A DNA stretch of 33,787 nucleotides, from the NCBI GenBank assembly GCA_021158045.1, contig JAGGVK010000031.1, positions 1 through 33,787 of the forward strand. The letters are read 5' to 3'. The DNA comes from a bacterium (GTDB lineage: Bacteria > Patescibacteriota > Minisyncoccia > Minisyncoccales > CG1-02-41-26). Numbering within the stretch: the first letter of the stretch is position 1; the number at the start of each line of letters is the position of its first letter. The translations under genes were made by a program, and so were the position numbers. A model generated the notes under the pieces. The model saw only the letters and a list, made by a program, of their open reading frames with translations, had not been told where the DNA came from and searched no databases. Positions 18,406 to 27,062 of this stretch are shown here, piece by piece.

Positions 18406-19272
18406 CTATCTCTTTATAACTTGAGAAATACAATCAACTAAATCAGTAGCTAAGAGGCTTGAGCCAAAACGCTTACCTGCAATTTCTCCAGCTTTGCCAT
18501 TTATAAAAGCCCCTGCTTGAGCAGATAAAAATGAATCAGCCCCCTGAGCCATCAAACTTCCGCAAATGCCAGCCAATGTATCGCCAGTTCCCCCTACAGT
18601 TAAATAAGGAGTTCCTGCTTCGTTTAAAGCAACATCAGAACCATTAGAAATTATATCTTTTCTGCCTTTAAGCAATAAAGTGCAATTAAGTTTTCTTGCT
18701 TCTTCTTGGACAACTTTAATTTTATCCACTAAACTGAGCTCCTGAATTTTCTTGCCAGTTAAGACAAAAAACTCGTAAAGATGAGGAGTGAGCAACCAAT
18801 TCTTGCCTCGAATTACATCTAAATTCCCAGCTACAGCATGCAAAGCATCAGCATCAATAACAACAGGCAAAGAAACTTCTTTTAAGTATTCTAAAATAGC
18901 CTCTTTCGTCTGGGCTGAGCGCCCTACCCCTCCTCCAATAACAACTGCTGCTTTTCTATGGCTAACTTTTTCTGCCGATTCTGTCATTAAAAGCAAAGTA
19001 GAAAGATTGTCTTTATTCAACCATTTTCCTTCAAGGCCAAAAGTTGCCAAATTCGGAGAAAAACTGGCTATAATATTTGCAGCTCTCTCTGGGGCTAAAA
19101 TATGAACCATATCAACGCCAGCCCTAAATCCTGCCATAGCAGCCAAAGCCGGCGAACCTGTATAAAACTCACCTCCCCCAATAACTATTAATATCCCATA
19201 GTTATATTTGCTAGCGTTCTCGGGCCGAGGATGATATATTTTTTTAAGAATATTTTTGGTAACTTTTATCAT
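18406..19272 (-). CDS. nnrD: ADP-dependent NAD(P)H-hydrate dehydratase
   Basis: YjeF C-terminal/ribokinase-like: GSPALAAMAGFRAGVDMVHILAPE, VIGGGVGRS, TVGGTGDTLAGICGSLMAQG. Confidence 0.9.
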   Translation of the reverse strand: MIKVTKNILKKIYHPRPENASKYNYGILIVIGGGEFYTGSPALAAMAGFRAGVDMVHILAPERAANIIASFSPNLATFGLEGKWLNKDNLSTLLLMTESAEKVSHRKAAVVIGGGVGRSAQTKEAILEYLKEVSLPVVIDADALHAVAGNLDVIRGKNWLLTPHLYEFFVLTGKKIQELSLVDKIKVVQEEARKLNCTLLLKGRKDIISNGSDVALNEAGTPYLTVGGTGDTLAGICGSLMAQGADSFLSAQAGAFINGKAGEIAGKRFGSSLLATDLVDCISQVIKR

Positions 19273-19377
19273 AGGCTTTCATAAAACTACACCATTAAAT
19301 GCTTCATAATATAAGCAAGTTATACACCAAGTCCGCTCAATTATTAACACTTGCACACACAACTTGTTTCCAATTTT

Positions 19378-20262
19378 TTAATATTTAAATTTCTTCAACC
19401 AATCCTTAAGAAGCGTCCCATACTTCGGATGCTCTAAACAAAAAAGGAGATTAGATTTCAGCCAATTTACTTTGTTGCCACATTCCAGCCAATCCGCATT
19501 AATCTCATAACCATAAATTACTTTCCCGCTCTGAATCATTGTTTTGAAAGCATTTGCTAAAATAAGTTCCCCTTTTTCTGTCTGAGGAGTTTTCTTTAAA
19601 GCTTCAAAAACATCGGAATTAATAATATACCTGCCAACAATTGCTAAATTTGAAGGAGCCTCTGAAGCGCTTTTTGGTTTCTCAACAATCCCTTTAATCT
19701 TATAAAGCCGATTAGCAATCTTAGCAACATCAACAATTCCATAAGAGGAAAAATTATCTGGAGTAACTTTCTTTAAGCCGATAACTGGCTTTTGAGAAGT
19801 TGCAAAAATACGAGCCAATTGGCTGATAACCGGAATTTTTGATTTAAAAACATCATCTCCAAAAAGCACACCGCAAGCATCTTTCCCAATAATTTTTCTT
19901 GCTTTTAAAATAGCATCCCCATCTCCCAATGGTTTTTCCTGCCAGCAAGCGCTGAAAGATATGCCTTCAAAATCACTCTCCGCTTTCTGGAGCTCCTGCA
20001 ATAAATCCTTTTTGCCTCTCTGCTTTAAAGTATTTTCAAGCCATGCCCACTTTTTGCAATAATCTAAAATAATTTTTTTTCTTTCAGAAAGCACAAAAAC
20101 AACCTTCCTAATATCACTATCCTTTACCTCCTCCAAAACATAATTCAACATTGGCTTATCAGCCAGTGGCAAGAGTTCTTTTGGCAAAACTTTAGTTATA
20201 GGCAAAAACCTTGTCCCTAAACCAGCAGCTGGAATAATTACTTTTTTAATATCCGATAACAT
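19378..20262 (-). CDS. galU: UTP--glucose-1-phosphate uridylyltransferase family protein
   Basis: VIIPAAGLGTRFLPITKVLPKELLPLADKPMLNYVLEE, EKGELILANAF. Confidence 0.88.
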   Translation of the reverse strand: MLSDIKKVIIPAAGLGTRFLPITKVLPKELLPLADKPMLNYVLEEVKDSDIRKVVFVLSERKKIILDYCKKWAWLENTLKQRGKKDLLQELQKAESDFEGISFSACWQEKPLGDGDAILKARKIIGKDACGVLFGDDVFKSKIPVISQLARIFATSQKPVIGLKKVTPDNFSSYGIVDVAKIANRLYKIKGIVEKPKSASEAPSNLAIVGRYIINSDVFEALKKTPQTEKGELILANAFKTMIQSGKVIYGYEINADWLECGNKVNWLKSNLLFCLEHPKYGTLLKDWLKKFKY

Positions 20263-20290
20263 ATTTTACTTTATTTTTTAATTTATTTTC

Positions 20291-21553
20291 TTATTTTATT
20301 TTCTTTCGTAAAAATGCTGGAATTTCCCAATCTTTTTCTTCTAAAAGCTGTTTTTCTTCTGCCGCTTTCTCTTCTTTTCTAATTTCTAAAGCATTCCTGC
20401 GAAGATGGAAGTTAGCTTTCTTCTTCCCGCTCTCTAACATCGGTTTCTTAAGCCACTTCGTATTATCCTTCTTTTGAAGCGCTTTTTTCTTTTTTTTGTT
20501 GCTTCTCCGCCTTTTCTCTCCAACTGTTTTCTGCTTATCCTTAGTGTTTTTCTTTACGCCTTCCCTATTATCTCCCACGCCTATAAAAGTCACTTTTAAC
20601 TTACCATTATATTTTTGATTTTCAGAAATGCCAAGAATCATCTTAACGCGGGGATTAAGGCTGCAAACTTTTTTACCCAAAAGTTCAACTTCCTTCAAGG
20701 ATAAATCTTTCCCTCCTGCAATATTTAACAAAACTCTCTGAAAAGTTCTTGAAGGGGGTTGTAGATGTAAAGAAGGCTGAAAAATTTTCTTTATAACCTC
20801 TTCTGCCCTGTTAGGCCCCTGAGCCTCAATGGTTTTAAAATAAACCAGTTTACCGCTGCCTTTAAAAATAGTTTTTAAATCAGAAAAATCAAGATTAATA
20901 ACGCCAGGTTTTGAAATCACCTCCATTAGGCTTTTCAAAAGGTCAATTATCTTCTCGTTTAAAAGCGAAAGGGCCTTCTTAAACGGCGTTTTTTTACTAC
21001 CAAATTCAAAAATCTTATCATTGGGAACAACAAGTTTTCCCGACAAATATTCCTCAATTTTTTGTAAAGAGCCCTTTGCTAATTGAGACTTCTTTTCACC
21101 CTCAAAACTAAAAGGCAAAGTAAAAATTCCCAAAGTAATGCTCCCTGTTTTTCGAGCCAAATCAGCCAAGAGAGGAGTAGCCCCTGAACCAAATCCTCCC
21201 CCTAAGGAACTTATTAAAATTAAAATGTCGTTCCCTTTGAAAATTTGATTAACTTTATCCTTACTGTTTTCAACTATTCTCGCTCCCAAATCCCTGTCCA
21301 TGCCAGTGCCCAAACCCTTAGTTATCTTTTCTCCCAACAAAACAGCCCTTACATTATTGCCGGCTTTTTTCAAAATATGTTTATCACAATCAATCAAAGC
21401 AAATCTCGCACCTTTTAAGCCCTTGGCAATCTCAGTTACAATAGAACTGCCCCCTCCTCCAATACCCACAACCTCCACTTTAACTTTTCTTAGTTTAAAG
21501 GGTGTTTTTCTATTATCGCTTTCTTTCTTTTCGCTTTTTTTAAATTTAGGCAT
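20291..21553 (-). CDS. ftsZ: Cell-division protein FtsZ, divergent
   Basis: VEVVGIGGGGSSIVTEI, SSLGGGFGSGATPLLADLA, PFSFEGEKKSQLA, T7-loop-like INLDFSDLKTIF, C-terminal peptide WEIPAFLRKKIK. Confidence 0.88.
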   Translation of the reverse strand: MPKFKKSEKKESDNRKTPFKLRKVKVEVVGIGGGGSSIVTEIAKGLKGARFALIDCDKHILKKAGNNVRAVLLGEKITKGLGTGMDRDLGARIVENSKDKVNQIFKGNDILILISSLGGGFGSGATPLLADLARKTGSITLGIFTLPFSFEGEKKSQLAKGSLQKIEEYLSGKLVVPNDKIFEFGSKKTPFKKALSLLNEKIIDLLKSLMEVISKPGVINLDFSDLKTIFKGSGKLVYFKTIEAQGPNRAEEVIKKIFQPSLHLQPPSRTFQRVLLNIAGGKDLSLKEVELLGKKVCSLNPRVKMILGISENQKYNGKLKVTFIGVGDNREGVKKNTKDKQKTVGEKRRRSNKKKKKALQKKDNTKWLKKPMLESGKKKANFHLRRNALEIRKEEKAAEEKQLLEEKDWEIPAFLRKKIK

Positions 21554-21639
21554 AAAATCAGTTACTTTATCATTATAAACAAATCAAATAAAAATATCAA
21601 ATAATTATGAGAAAAATACATCCTTGACTAACTGCCAAA

Positions 21640-21900
21640 CCGCCAACGAGACCCGGACTTATTGAACTCGAGTTCTTTGAGGTCTTTCGCTTTGCTCAGG
21701 ATGACAGTGGGGATAAAATAAGAAAGGACAAGGACTTTTTAAATGACGAAACCCGAATGGCGAATGACGAAAAAATGTTATCAACGAGACCCGGACTCGT
21801 TGTTATTCTGAGCCGTTAGGTGAAGAACCCCATGGCAAATGGCAAATCTCAAATCTCAAATCTCAAATCTCAAAATGACAATTCAAAATTCAAAATAAAA
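21640..21900. repeat. Composite repeat cluster R4
   Basis: AAATGACGAAACCCGAATGGCGAATGACG, CAACGAG-acccgga-CTCGTTG (21782-21802), (ATCTCAA)4 then AATGACA ATTCAAA ATTCAAA. Confidence 0.88.
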
Positions 21901-21962
21901 GCCAAAAATGAAATAAAAACAAAGTGTTTCGTAATTGAAAAAAATTCGATAGAAACTTAAAA

Positions 21963-21986
21963 GGGCAATGCTATAAAGCACTGCCC
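21963..21986 (-). terminator. Terminator of the 114-aa hypothetical
   Basis: Minus strand GGGCA-G-TGCT-TTAT-AGCA-T-TGCCC followed by TTTT. Confidence 0.65.
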
Positions 21987-21996
21987 AATAAAATCA

Positions 21997-22338
21997 TTAT
22001 TCCAAAAATTTATTTATTATTTTCCTTATCTTGTCTGGTCCATCATCCCTTTCAATAGTTATTATACGAGTGTCATCTGTTACATCCATTGCTCCATCTC
22101 TTATTTTGATTTTTTTAAAAGAACTCATAAAAAAACTAATTGCTTCCTTCGGAGAAGAAGCTTTCATAACTACATAAGCTGCTCCTTTCTTTATAATTTC
22201 CCTTATTACCATTTCTTTGATTTGTTTATTGCCTGGCCTTATCTCTATAATCACTGGGTTAATATCTTTCTTCTTCTCTTGACGGAAACAAAAAACATAA
22301 ATGTTATTACCAATATTTTTTACCCTTTCTATTTTCAT
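21997..22338 (-). CDS. Hypothetical protein (~113 aa)
   Basis: ORF with strong SD (AAGGAGGG, 6 nt before ATG at 22338), promoter and terminator; no family recognised. Confidence 0.82.
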   Translation of the reverse strand: MKIERVKNIGNNIYVFCFRQEKKKDINPVIIEIRPGNKQIKEMVIREIIKKGAAYVVMKASSPKEAISFFMSSFKKIKIRDGAMDVTDDTRIITIERDDGPDKIRKIINKFLE

Positions 22339-22366
22339 CAAAATCCCTCCTTTCTAAGATACTAAA

Positions 22367-22394
22367 ATCATAAGTGAAAAACCTATTTTGTCAA
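22367..22394 (-). promoter_or_regulatory. Predicted promoter of the 114-aa hypothetical
   Basis: Minus strand TTGACA, 16-bp spacer, TATGAT, ~30 nt before the SD. Confidence 0.65.
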
Positions 22395-23023
22395 GATTCT
22401 TCGGACCAGTGAATTACATATTCGTGATAGGGGTCACCGCGAAATTCGCATTTTGTTTCTTCTACTTTTATTTTCTCTGTGCCAAAAACAAATTTAGCTA
22501 TCTGGGCAAGATAACCTCGTTGGTATATACAAACTGATGGATGAAATCTTGGCCTTATGGTTCTCAGAACTAAATACTTTTCTTTTTCATTGAACTCTAC
22601 CGGCTCAAGTTTCCCAAAGTTATAATACTTTTTCCATAAACGAGGCGCTTCTTTGAATGCTTTTTTAGGTGAAAGAAAATGCCTTAATGTAATTTTGGCT
22701 AACAAAGACCTTTTTACAGCCAATTCTCCAAGCTCAAAAATATCTTTGTCTGTCCAACCAAAAATTTTCGCCGCCACCAACCCAACAGCAATAGGCCAAG
22801 AGTCCTTTTCCCAACCAAAAACCCCAATCTTAGACAAATTAATGGGATAACCAAGTTCTTTCATTAATTCTTCAACTTTCCTTACCCCTTCTTCCCCTTC
22901 TTTAAACCGAATGGCTATAATATGGCTTCTTAAAATGGCTGTTCGGCTTTTGCCAGGGATTTTCATTAGCCTTGCAATTTCCTTTTTTAACTCTTCTTTG
23001 GTTTTTTCATCAACAACTGCCAT
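22391..23023 (-). CDS. Hypothetical; possibly V4R/heme-NO-binding-like sensor domain
   Basis: C-terminal KVEETKCEFRGDPYHEYVIHW resembles the C..rGdpycey.i.W end of such domains. ORF track starts at TTG; ATG at 23023. Confidence 0.7.
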   Translation of the reverse strand: MAVVDEKTKEELKKEIARLMKIPGKSRTAILRSHIIAIRFKEGEEGVRKVEELMKELGYPINLSKIGVFGWEKDSWPIAVGLVAAKIFGWTDKDIFELGELAVKRSLLAKITLRHFLSPKKAFKEAPRLWKKYYNFGKLEPVEFNEKEKYLVLRTIRPRFHPSVCIYQRGYLAQIAKFVFGTEKIKVEETKCEFRGDPYHEYVIHWSEES

Positions 23024-23132
23024 TTTATTATGCAGTTCTAAAATTTTTATCAACCGCTTTTTATTCTAACTCAAAACTCAGATTTCCACAATTTATTCTC
23101 TAAAAAAATTTATCCATCGCTCCAAAGCCTCC

Positions 23133-23169
23133 AAATAAAAACGCCCAGCAAATTGTTCCTCTGCTGAGC
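23133..23169 (-). terminator. Terminator of the esterase gene
   Basis: Minus strand GCTCAGCA-loop-TGCTGGGC followed by GTTTTTATTT. Confidence 0.72.
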
Positions 23170-23201
23170 ACAAGCATTCTAATTTCCTTGGGAGTATAAA
23201 A

Positions 23202-24278
23202 TCACTTATTTTCAAAACTACTGGAAAGGAATTCCAACATATTCATAAATTGCCTCAAACCCGCTTCATGGCCTCCTGGATATAATAGAAACTTATGCTT
23301 TATCCGTAAATTGACTAATACGCGGTGGAAGTTTTCTACTGCTGCAGTAATTTGGAATTTATCTTCTTTGTCAACACCAATGTATATTTTCAACTTTCTT
23401 AAATTATCAACATATTCTGCTGCTAAATTTGCTGGGTCGTGCTCTAACCATCTCTTCCAAACAGACGGAATAGGCTCTGGGTTAGGGTATTCCAAGGGCA
23501 GGTCAAGAAAATAAGGCGGGTTGTTAAGATTTGGCGAAAATGCAGCTGCCATTGCCAAGAAAGGCGGCGTAAAAATTTGTTCACTGCGCGTTGATAGCCT
23601 AATACCGCCTGGATTCTCAGCAATAATCTTAGGAAATATTGCCTTCTGCATCTCTTCAAGGTCCAAAGGCGCGTTAAAACTTGCCACGATTCCAAAGACA
23701 TTAGGATATTTCATAGCAAGCATTAAGGCTCCATATCCTCCCATTGAGAATCCACAAATTGCTCTACCATTCTTTGAGGCAATGGTTCTATAATGATTGT
23801 CTATAAAATAAACCAGGTCTTTCACAATATAATCCTCCCAGTTGCCAGTCAATAAAGAATTGGTGTAGAAACTTCCTCCAAAACTATTTTTTGGGTCAGG
23901 GCAAACAATTATTAAATCTTGTATTAATCCCTGCGCCATCAAACTATCTAAATAAAAAACAACATTTTCTTTTCCTATCCAATTAATATCAGTCTCGTTG
24001 TTTGCGCCAAACCCCGCTAAATAGTAAACTACTGGATAATGTTTAGTAGGATTAAGGTAATAGTCAGGAGGTAAAGCAATTGTAACTTTTCTCACTGGCG
24101 AATCACCCATCTTATTTCCTTCCAGGCTGGGGCTAAAAAACGCTCTTTCAACAATACTGGTATGGTAAAAAAACAAAACGCATCCTACCAAAGCCGCCAT
24201 TACCAAAATAGCGCTTAAGGTTGCAAACCCTTCTTTTCCCTGGAAAACCTTTTTTGTTTCTCTCTTCACTTCTATCAC
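23202..24278 (-). CDS. Membrane-anchored alpha/beta-hydrolase, esterase family
   Basis: N-terminal TM, YPVVYYLAGFGANNETD, nucleophile elbow GFSMGGYGALMLAMKYPN, C-terminal GGHEAGL; GTG start. Confidence 0.85.
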   Translation of the reverse strand: MIEVKRETKKVFQGKEGFATLSAILVMAALVGCVLFFYHTSIVERAFFSPSLEGNKMGDSPVRKVTIALPPDYYLNPTKHYPVVYYLAGFGANNETDINWIGKENVVFYLDSLMAQGLIQDLIIVCPDPKNSFGGSFYTNSLLTGNWEDYIVKDLVYFIDNHYRTIASKNGRAICGFSMGGYGALMLAMKYPNVFGIVASFNAPLDLEEMQKAIFPKIIAENPGGIRLSTRSEQIFTPPFLAMAAAFSPNLNNPPYFLDLPLEYPNPEPIPSVWKRWLEHDPANLAAEYVDNLRKLKIYIGVDKEDKFQITAAVENFHRVLVNLRIKHKFLLYPGGHEAGLRQFMNMLEFLSSSFENK

Positions 24279-24331
24279 TCTCCTTTCGGATTCCTTTCGG
24301 AAATTTAAATGTTAAAGGACTAATCTAACAT

Positions 24332-24360
24332 AAAATACGCCAAATTCATCAATTTGTCAA
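24332..24360 (-). promoter_or_regulatory. Predicted promoter of the esterase gene
   Basis: Minus strand TTGACA, 17-bp spacer, TATTTT. Confidence 0.5.
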
Positions 24361-24403
24361 TAACAAGGTAAGATGGAAAAGAAATAAATATTTTTTCGTT
24401 AAA

Positions 24404-24430
24404 AAAACTAAGCTTTTCCTGCTTAGTTTT
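24404..24430 (-). terminator. Terminator of the Trx-CcdA gene, possibly bidirectional
   Basis: AAAACTAAGC-7 nt-GCTTAGTTTT with T tract on the minus strand. Confidence 0.7.
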
Positions 24431-24506
24431 ATTATGACAAATTTTAATTTAACCAGGATTGTTTTATTTTATTGCGTCAACAAAACAATACTGATTTTAA
24501 CGCTTC

Positions 24507-25613
24507 TTAAACTAGTTTCAACAAAATAACAACTCCCATACCAATCATTATTAAACCCGCTATCAAATGCAATACCCTTAACTTCCTCTGCCGCACTTCT
24601 TCTGCCTTTTGCGGGCTCAACCCAAAATAACAGGCTATTGTTATGCCAATCATTGGCAGGATAAATATTAAATTATAGAGTAAGAGCCAAGAAAGGGCTT
24701 GTAAAAACATTTCTTTTTGAGAAAGCATTCCTAAAATGACAATATAAGGGCCTGAGGTACAAGGCAACAAAAACAAACTAACCAGAAACCCAACTACAAA
24801 AGCGCCGATAGGAGAGGTTACAGAATGGATTATTAATTTCATTTTAGGTCGCCACTTCCTTGGAACCTCCATTAGGAACCCGCCTCCCCCATACCAAAAA
24901 TAATCTTTTACATTCAAAACACCAACTATAATAGCCAAACTGCCAATAAATTTCATAAACAAATTTGAAAAACGAACTGCCGAGAGCGCCCTATAAATGC
25001 CAAGTCCCATTAAGAGATAAGAAATATATATTGACAAAGCAAAAGCAAGACCGGCAAAAAGAGCCCTTTTTCTGGAGCCAATGGCAAGTATTGTTGTCAT
25101 TAAAATTATTAAAACAGCAAAGGCGCAGGGATTGACAGAATCAACTGCTGCAGCGCTAATCACTAAAGGAAAAGTAAGTTTTCTTTGATGGGAAGATTTA
25201 ACTTCGGCTTGATTCCCTTTCTGGTTTGGAGAGTTCACACTATTTCTTTCTTTTTTAATATTCAATTCTTCAATTTTTGCTTTTAGGGCGTCAATAATTG
25301 GCTTGTCCCCGATAACACACTTTCCGCCAATAAAAGCCATTGGCACTCCCCTTTCTGCTAAGGGTATGTTCTCCTCATCACAAATTTTCATAAATTCCTC
25401 TCTGTTTTTCTTGTTAAAATATATCTCCTTCGAATCAACATTAAAATACCTATCTAAATGATTGCTTTGCAAGAACGCCTCCACCTTGGCACAATGTGGA
25501 CATCCATGTCCCCAAAAGAAAATAATTTTCTCCACCGCTCCCAAAGAAAAAAAAGGAAAAGATATTGAACTAATTATAAAAACAAAAAGAATTGTTTTTG
25601 CTATTTTAGTCAT
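24507..25613 (-). CDS. Thioredoxin-like (CPHC) domain fused to a CcdA/DsbD-type membrane domain
   Basis: Signal-like N-terminus, FFWGHGCPHCAKVEAFL, then VDSVNPCAFAVLIILM and LFLLPCTSGPYIVILGML with several TM segments. ATG chosen at 25613; ORF-track start is 25676. Confidence 0.88.
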   Translation of the reverse strand: MTKIAKTILFVFIISSISFPFFSLGAVEKIIFFWGHGCPHCAKVEAFLQSNHLDRYFNVDSKEIYFNKKNREEFMKICDEENIPLAERGVPMAFIGGKCVIGDKPIIDALKAKIEELNIKKERNSVNSPNQKGNQAEVKSSHQRKLTFPLVISAAAVDSVNPCAFAVLIILMTTILAIGSRKRALFAGLAFALSIYISYLLMGLGIYRALSAVRFSNLFMKFIGSLAIIVGVLNVKDYFWYGGGGFLMEVPRKWRPKMKLIIHSVTSPIGAFVVGFLVSLFLLPCTSGPYIVILGMLSQKEMFLQALSWLLLYNLIFILPMIGITIACYFGLSPQKAEEVRQRKLRVLHLIAGLIMIGMGVVILLKLV

Positions 25614-25773
25614 ACTTCCTAAAATTTTATTCCTAAAATAAATATAGGAACCTTTCCTATAAGGAAATAATAGCAAATCAAAAATTAAAAATCAAAACAG
25701 AGTACCAACCAAGCATAAAACTACTTGTGCTTTTTACTTTCCTAATTCTAATTTCCTTAATTCTTCCTCATTT

Positions 25774-26055
25774 TCACAGACGTATTTCCTCTTTGGCTTT
25801 TAGATAAATTTTCTCCAACTCCTTAACTATTTCATTGTCCAATCTTTCTTCTAAGATATTTAAAACTTTTTCATGATACCACATTTTTTTATTTAATGGG
25901 ACATTAAATTTTTCTTCTAAACCTTTATCTTGTTTTTTATATGCTTTAATTATAGACATTAAATTATGAATTTTATCAGCACAACAAACCAGTAATGCCT
26001 CGGTGCTATCTCCGTACTTCCCGCTTATAGTATGATACTTTAAGGCTTTGACATA
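25774..26055 (-). pseudogene. 5'-truncated HD-domain (RelA/SpoT-like hydrolase) remnant
   Basis: The 61-aa ORF extends upstream in frame without a start: YVKALKYHTISGKYGDSTEALLVCCADKIHNLMSIIKAYKK, preceded by in-frame TAG. Confidence 0.65.
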
Positions 26056-26190
26056 CTAAGTTTATTGAAGTGGCTAAAAATGGTTGGTTGATTAAAATCT
26101 TTTCGTTTTTTTTGTATGTTCTCACTTAAAAATATTATTGCGCATCTTCCTATTTTTAACCGATTTTTTAACCTTTTGCTTTATCCGACA

Positions 26191-26216
26191 TTCTCACATT
26201 CTTAAGAATGTGAGAA
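26191..26216. promoter_or_regulatory. Perfect 26-bp palindrome TTCTCACATTCTTAAGAATGTGAGAA
   Basis: Direct reading; followed by TTTTC on the plus strand. Confidence 0.8.
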
Positions 26217-26228
26217 TTTTCTTGTTTA

Positions 26229-26261
26229 CTCATATTGCTTACCCTGGGTGAGCAATATGAG
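26229..26261. repeat. 33-bp near-perfect inverted repeat CTCATATTGCTTACCCTGGGTGAGCAATATGAG
   Basis: Arms 11+4 bp with a single T/G mismatch position. Confidence 0.8.
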
Positions 26262-26700
26262 AGCCTTCGCTTCGCTCAAGATGATAGGGGGAAGGGATTG
26301 CTTCGTCAGTCGCTTCGCTCCTTCCTCGCAATGACAGGGAGAAAGAGTCGCTTCGCTCAGGATGACAATAGGGATAAAATAAAAAAGACAAGGGCTTTTA
26401 ATGACGAAACCCGAATGACGAATGACGAAAAAATGACCAATGGACAAAATTCAAATCTCAAATCTCAAATCTCAAAATAACATCTCAAAATGCAAAATTT
26501 CTTTTAATTTTAGATTTTAGATTGTCATTTGTCATTTTTCATTTTTCATTTTTCGTTTAATTTGATTTTAGATTTTAGTTTTTCATTTTTCACTTTTCAT
26601 TTTTCATTTTTCATTGCCTTACGAGGAGTCCCGCTGGAAGTGGGACGACGCGGCAATCTCAAGAAGGAAAAAAGATGCCAAGAAGCGTTGATAAACTGCC
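26262..26700. repeat. Composite repeat cluster R5
   Basis: 36-nt module 26297-26332, heptad block ~26400-26612, 45-nt palindrome 26613-26657. Confidence 0.92.
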
Positions 26701-26885
26701 TTTTTACTTTGGTACATACAATCGCATGTACTAAAAATCACACAGTCAAAATTACAAGCCCAATCCTGAATCACGGAGAGCACAGGTTCTGGACTCATAT
26801 AGTGCAGGATAAAATCCAAACCAAGAAAAAACAGTCCGATGGACCGTCATAAAGAAGTAGTTCCAAAAGCCAAATTCTAAATCAA

Positions 26886-27059
26886 TTAGAGTTTATCCCA
26901 TTCTTCTTTATTAATTCCTGCTTGGCGTAGAATTTCACTTACCAGTCCCCTACTGATTTCACCTTTGTGTTTGTAGGGGATATGAATCTTGAGCGTTCCT
27001 TTCTTTATAAACAGATGTTTGCCACCACTATAAGGACCTTCAAAACCTATATTAATTTG
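26886..27059 (-). pseudogene. 5'-truncated HicA-like toxin remnant
   Basis: Minus frame reads QINIGFEGPYSGGKHLFIKKGTLKIHIPYKHKGEISRGLVSEILRQAGINKEEWDKL*, with TGA directly before it and no start codon. Confidence 0.68.
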
Positions 27060-27062
27060 TCA

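Noticed and set aside
26056-26140. Reading KNEKILINQPFLATSINLVCQSLK resembling the SANxSG region of Sua5/YrdC
   Set aside because: Too short and lacks the key motif; similarity is by eye only.
26235-26852. ORFs 26226-26447, 26235-26480, 26529-26852 and 26619-26819
   Set aside because: They read mostly through repeat cluster R5 (FVIRHSGFVIK, CHCEEGAKRL, FSFFTFHFSF); low-complexity artefacts.
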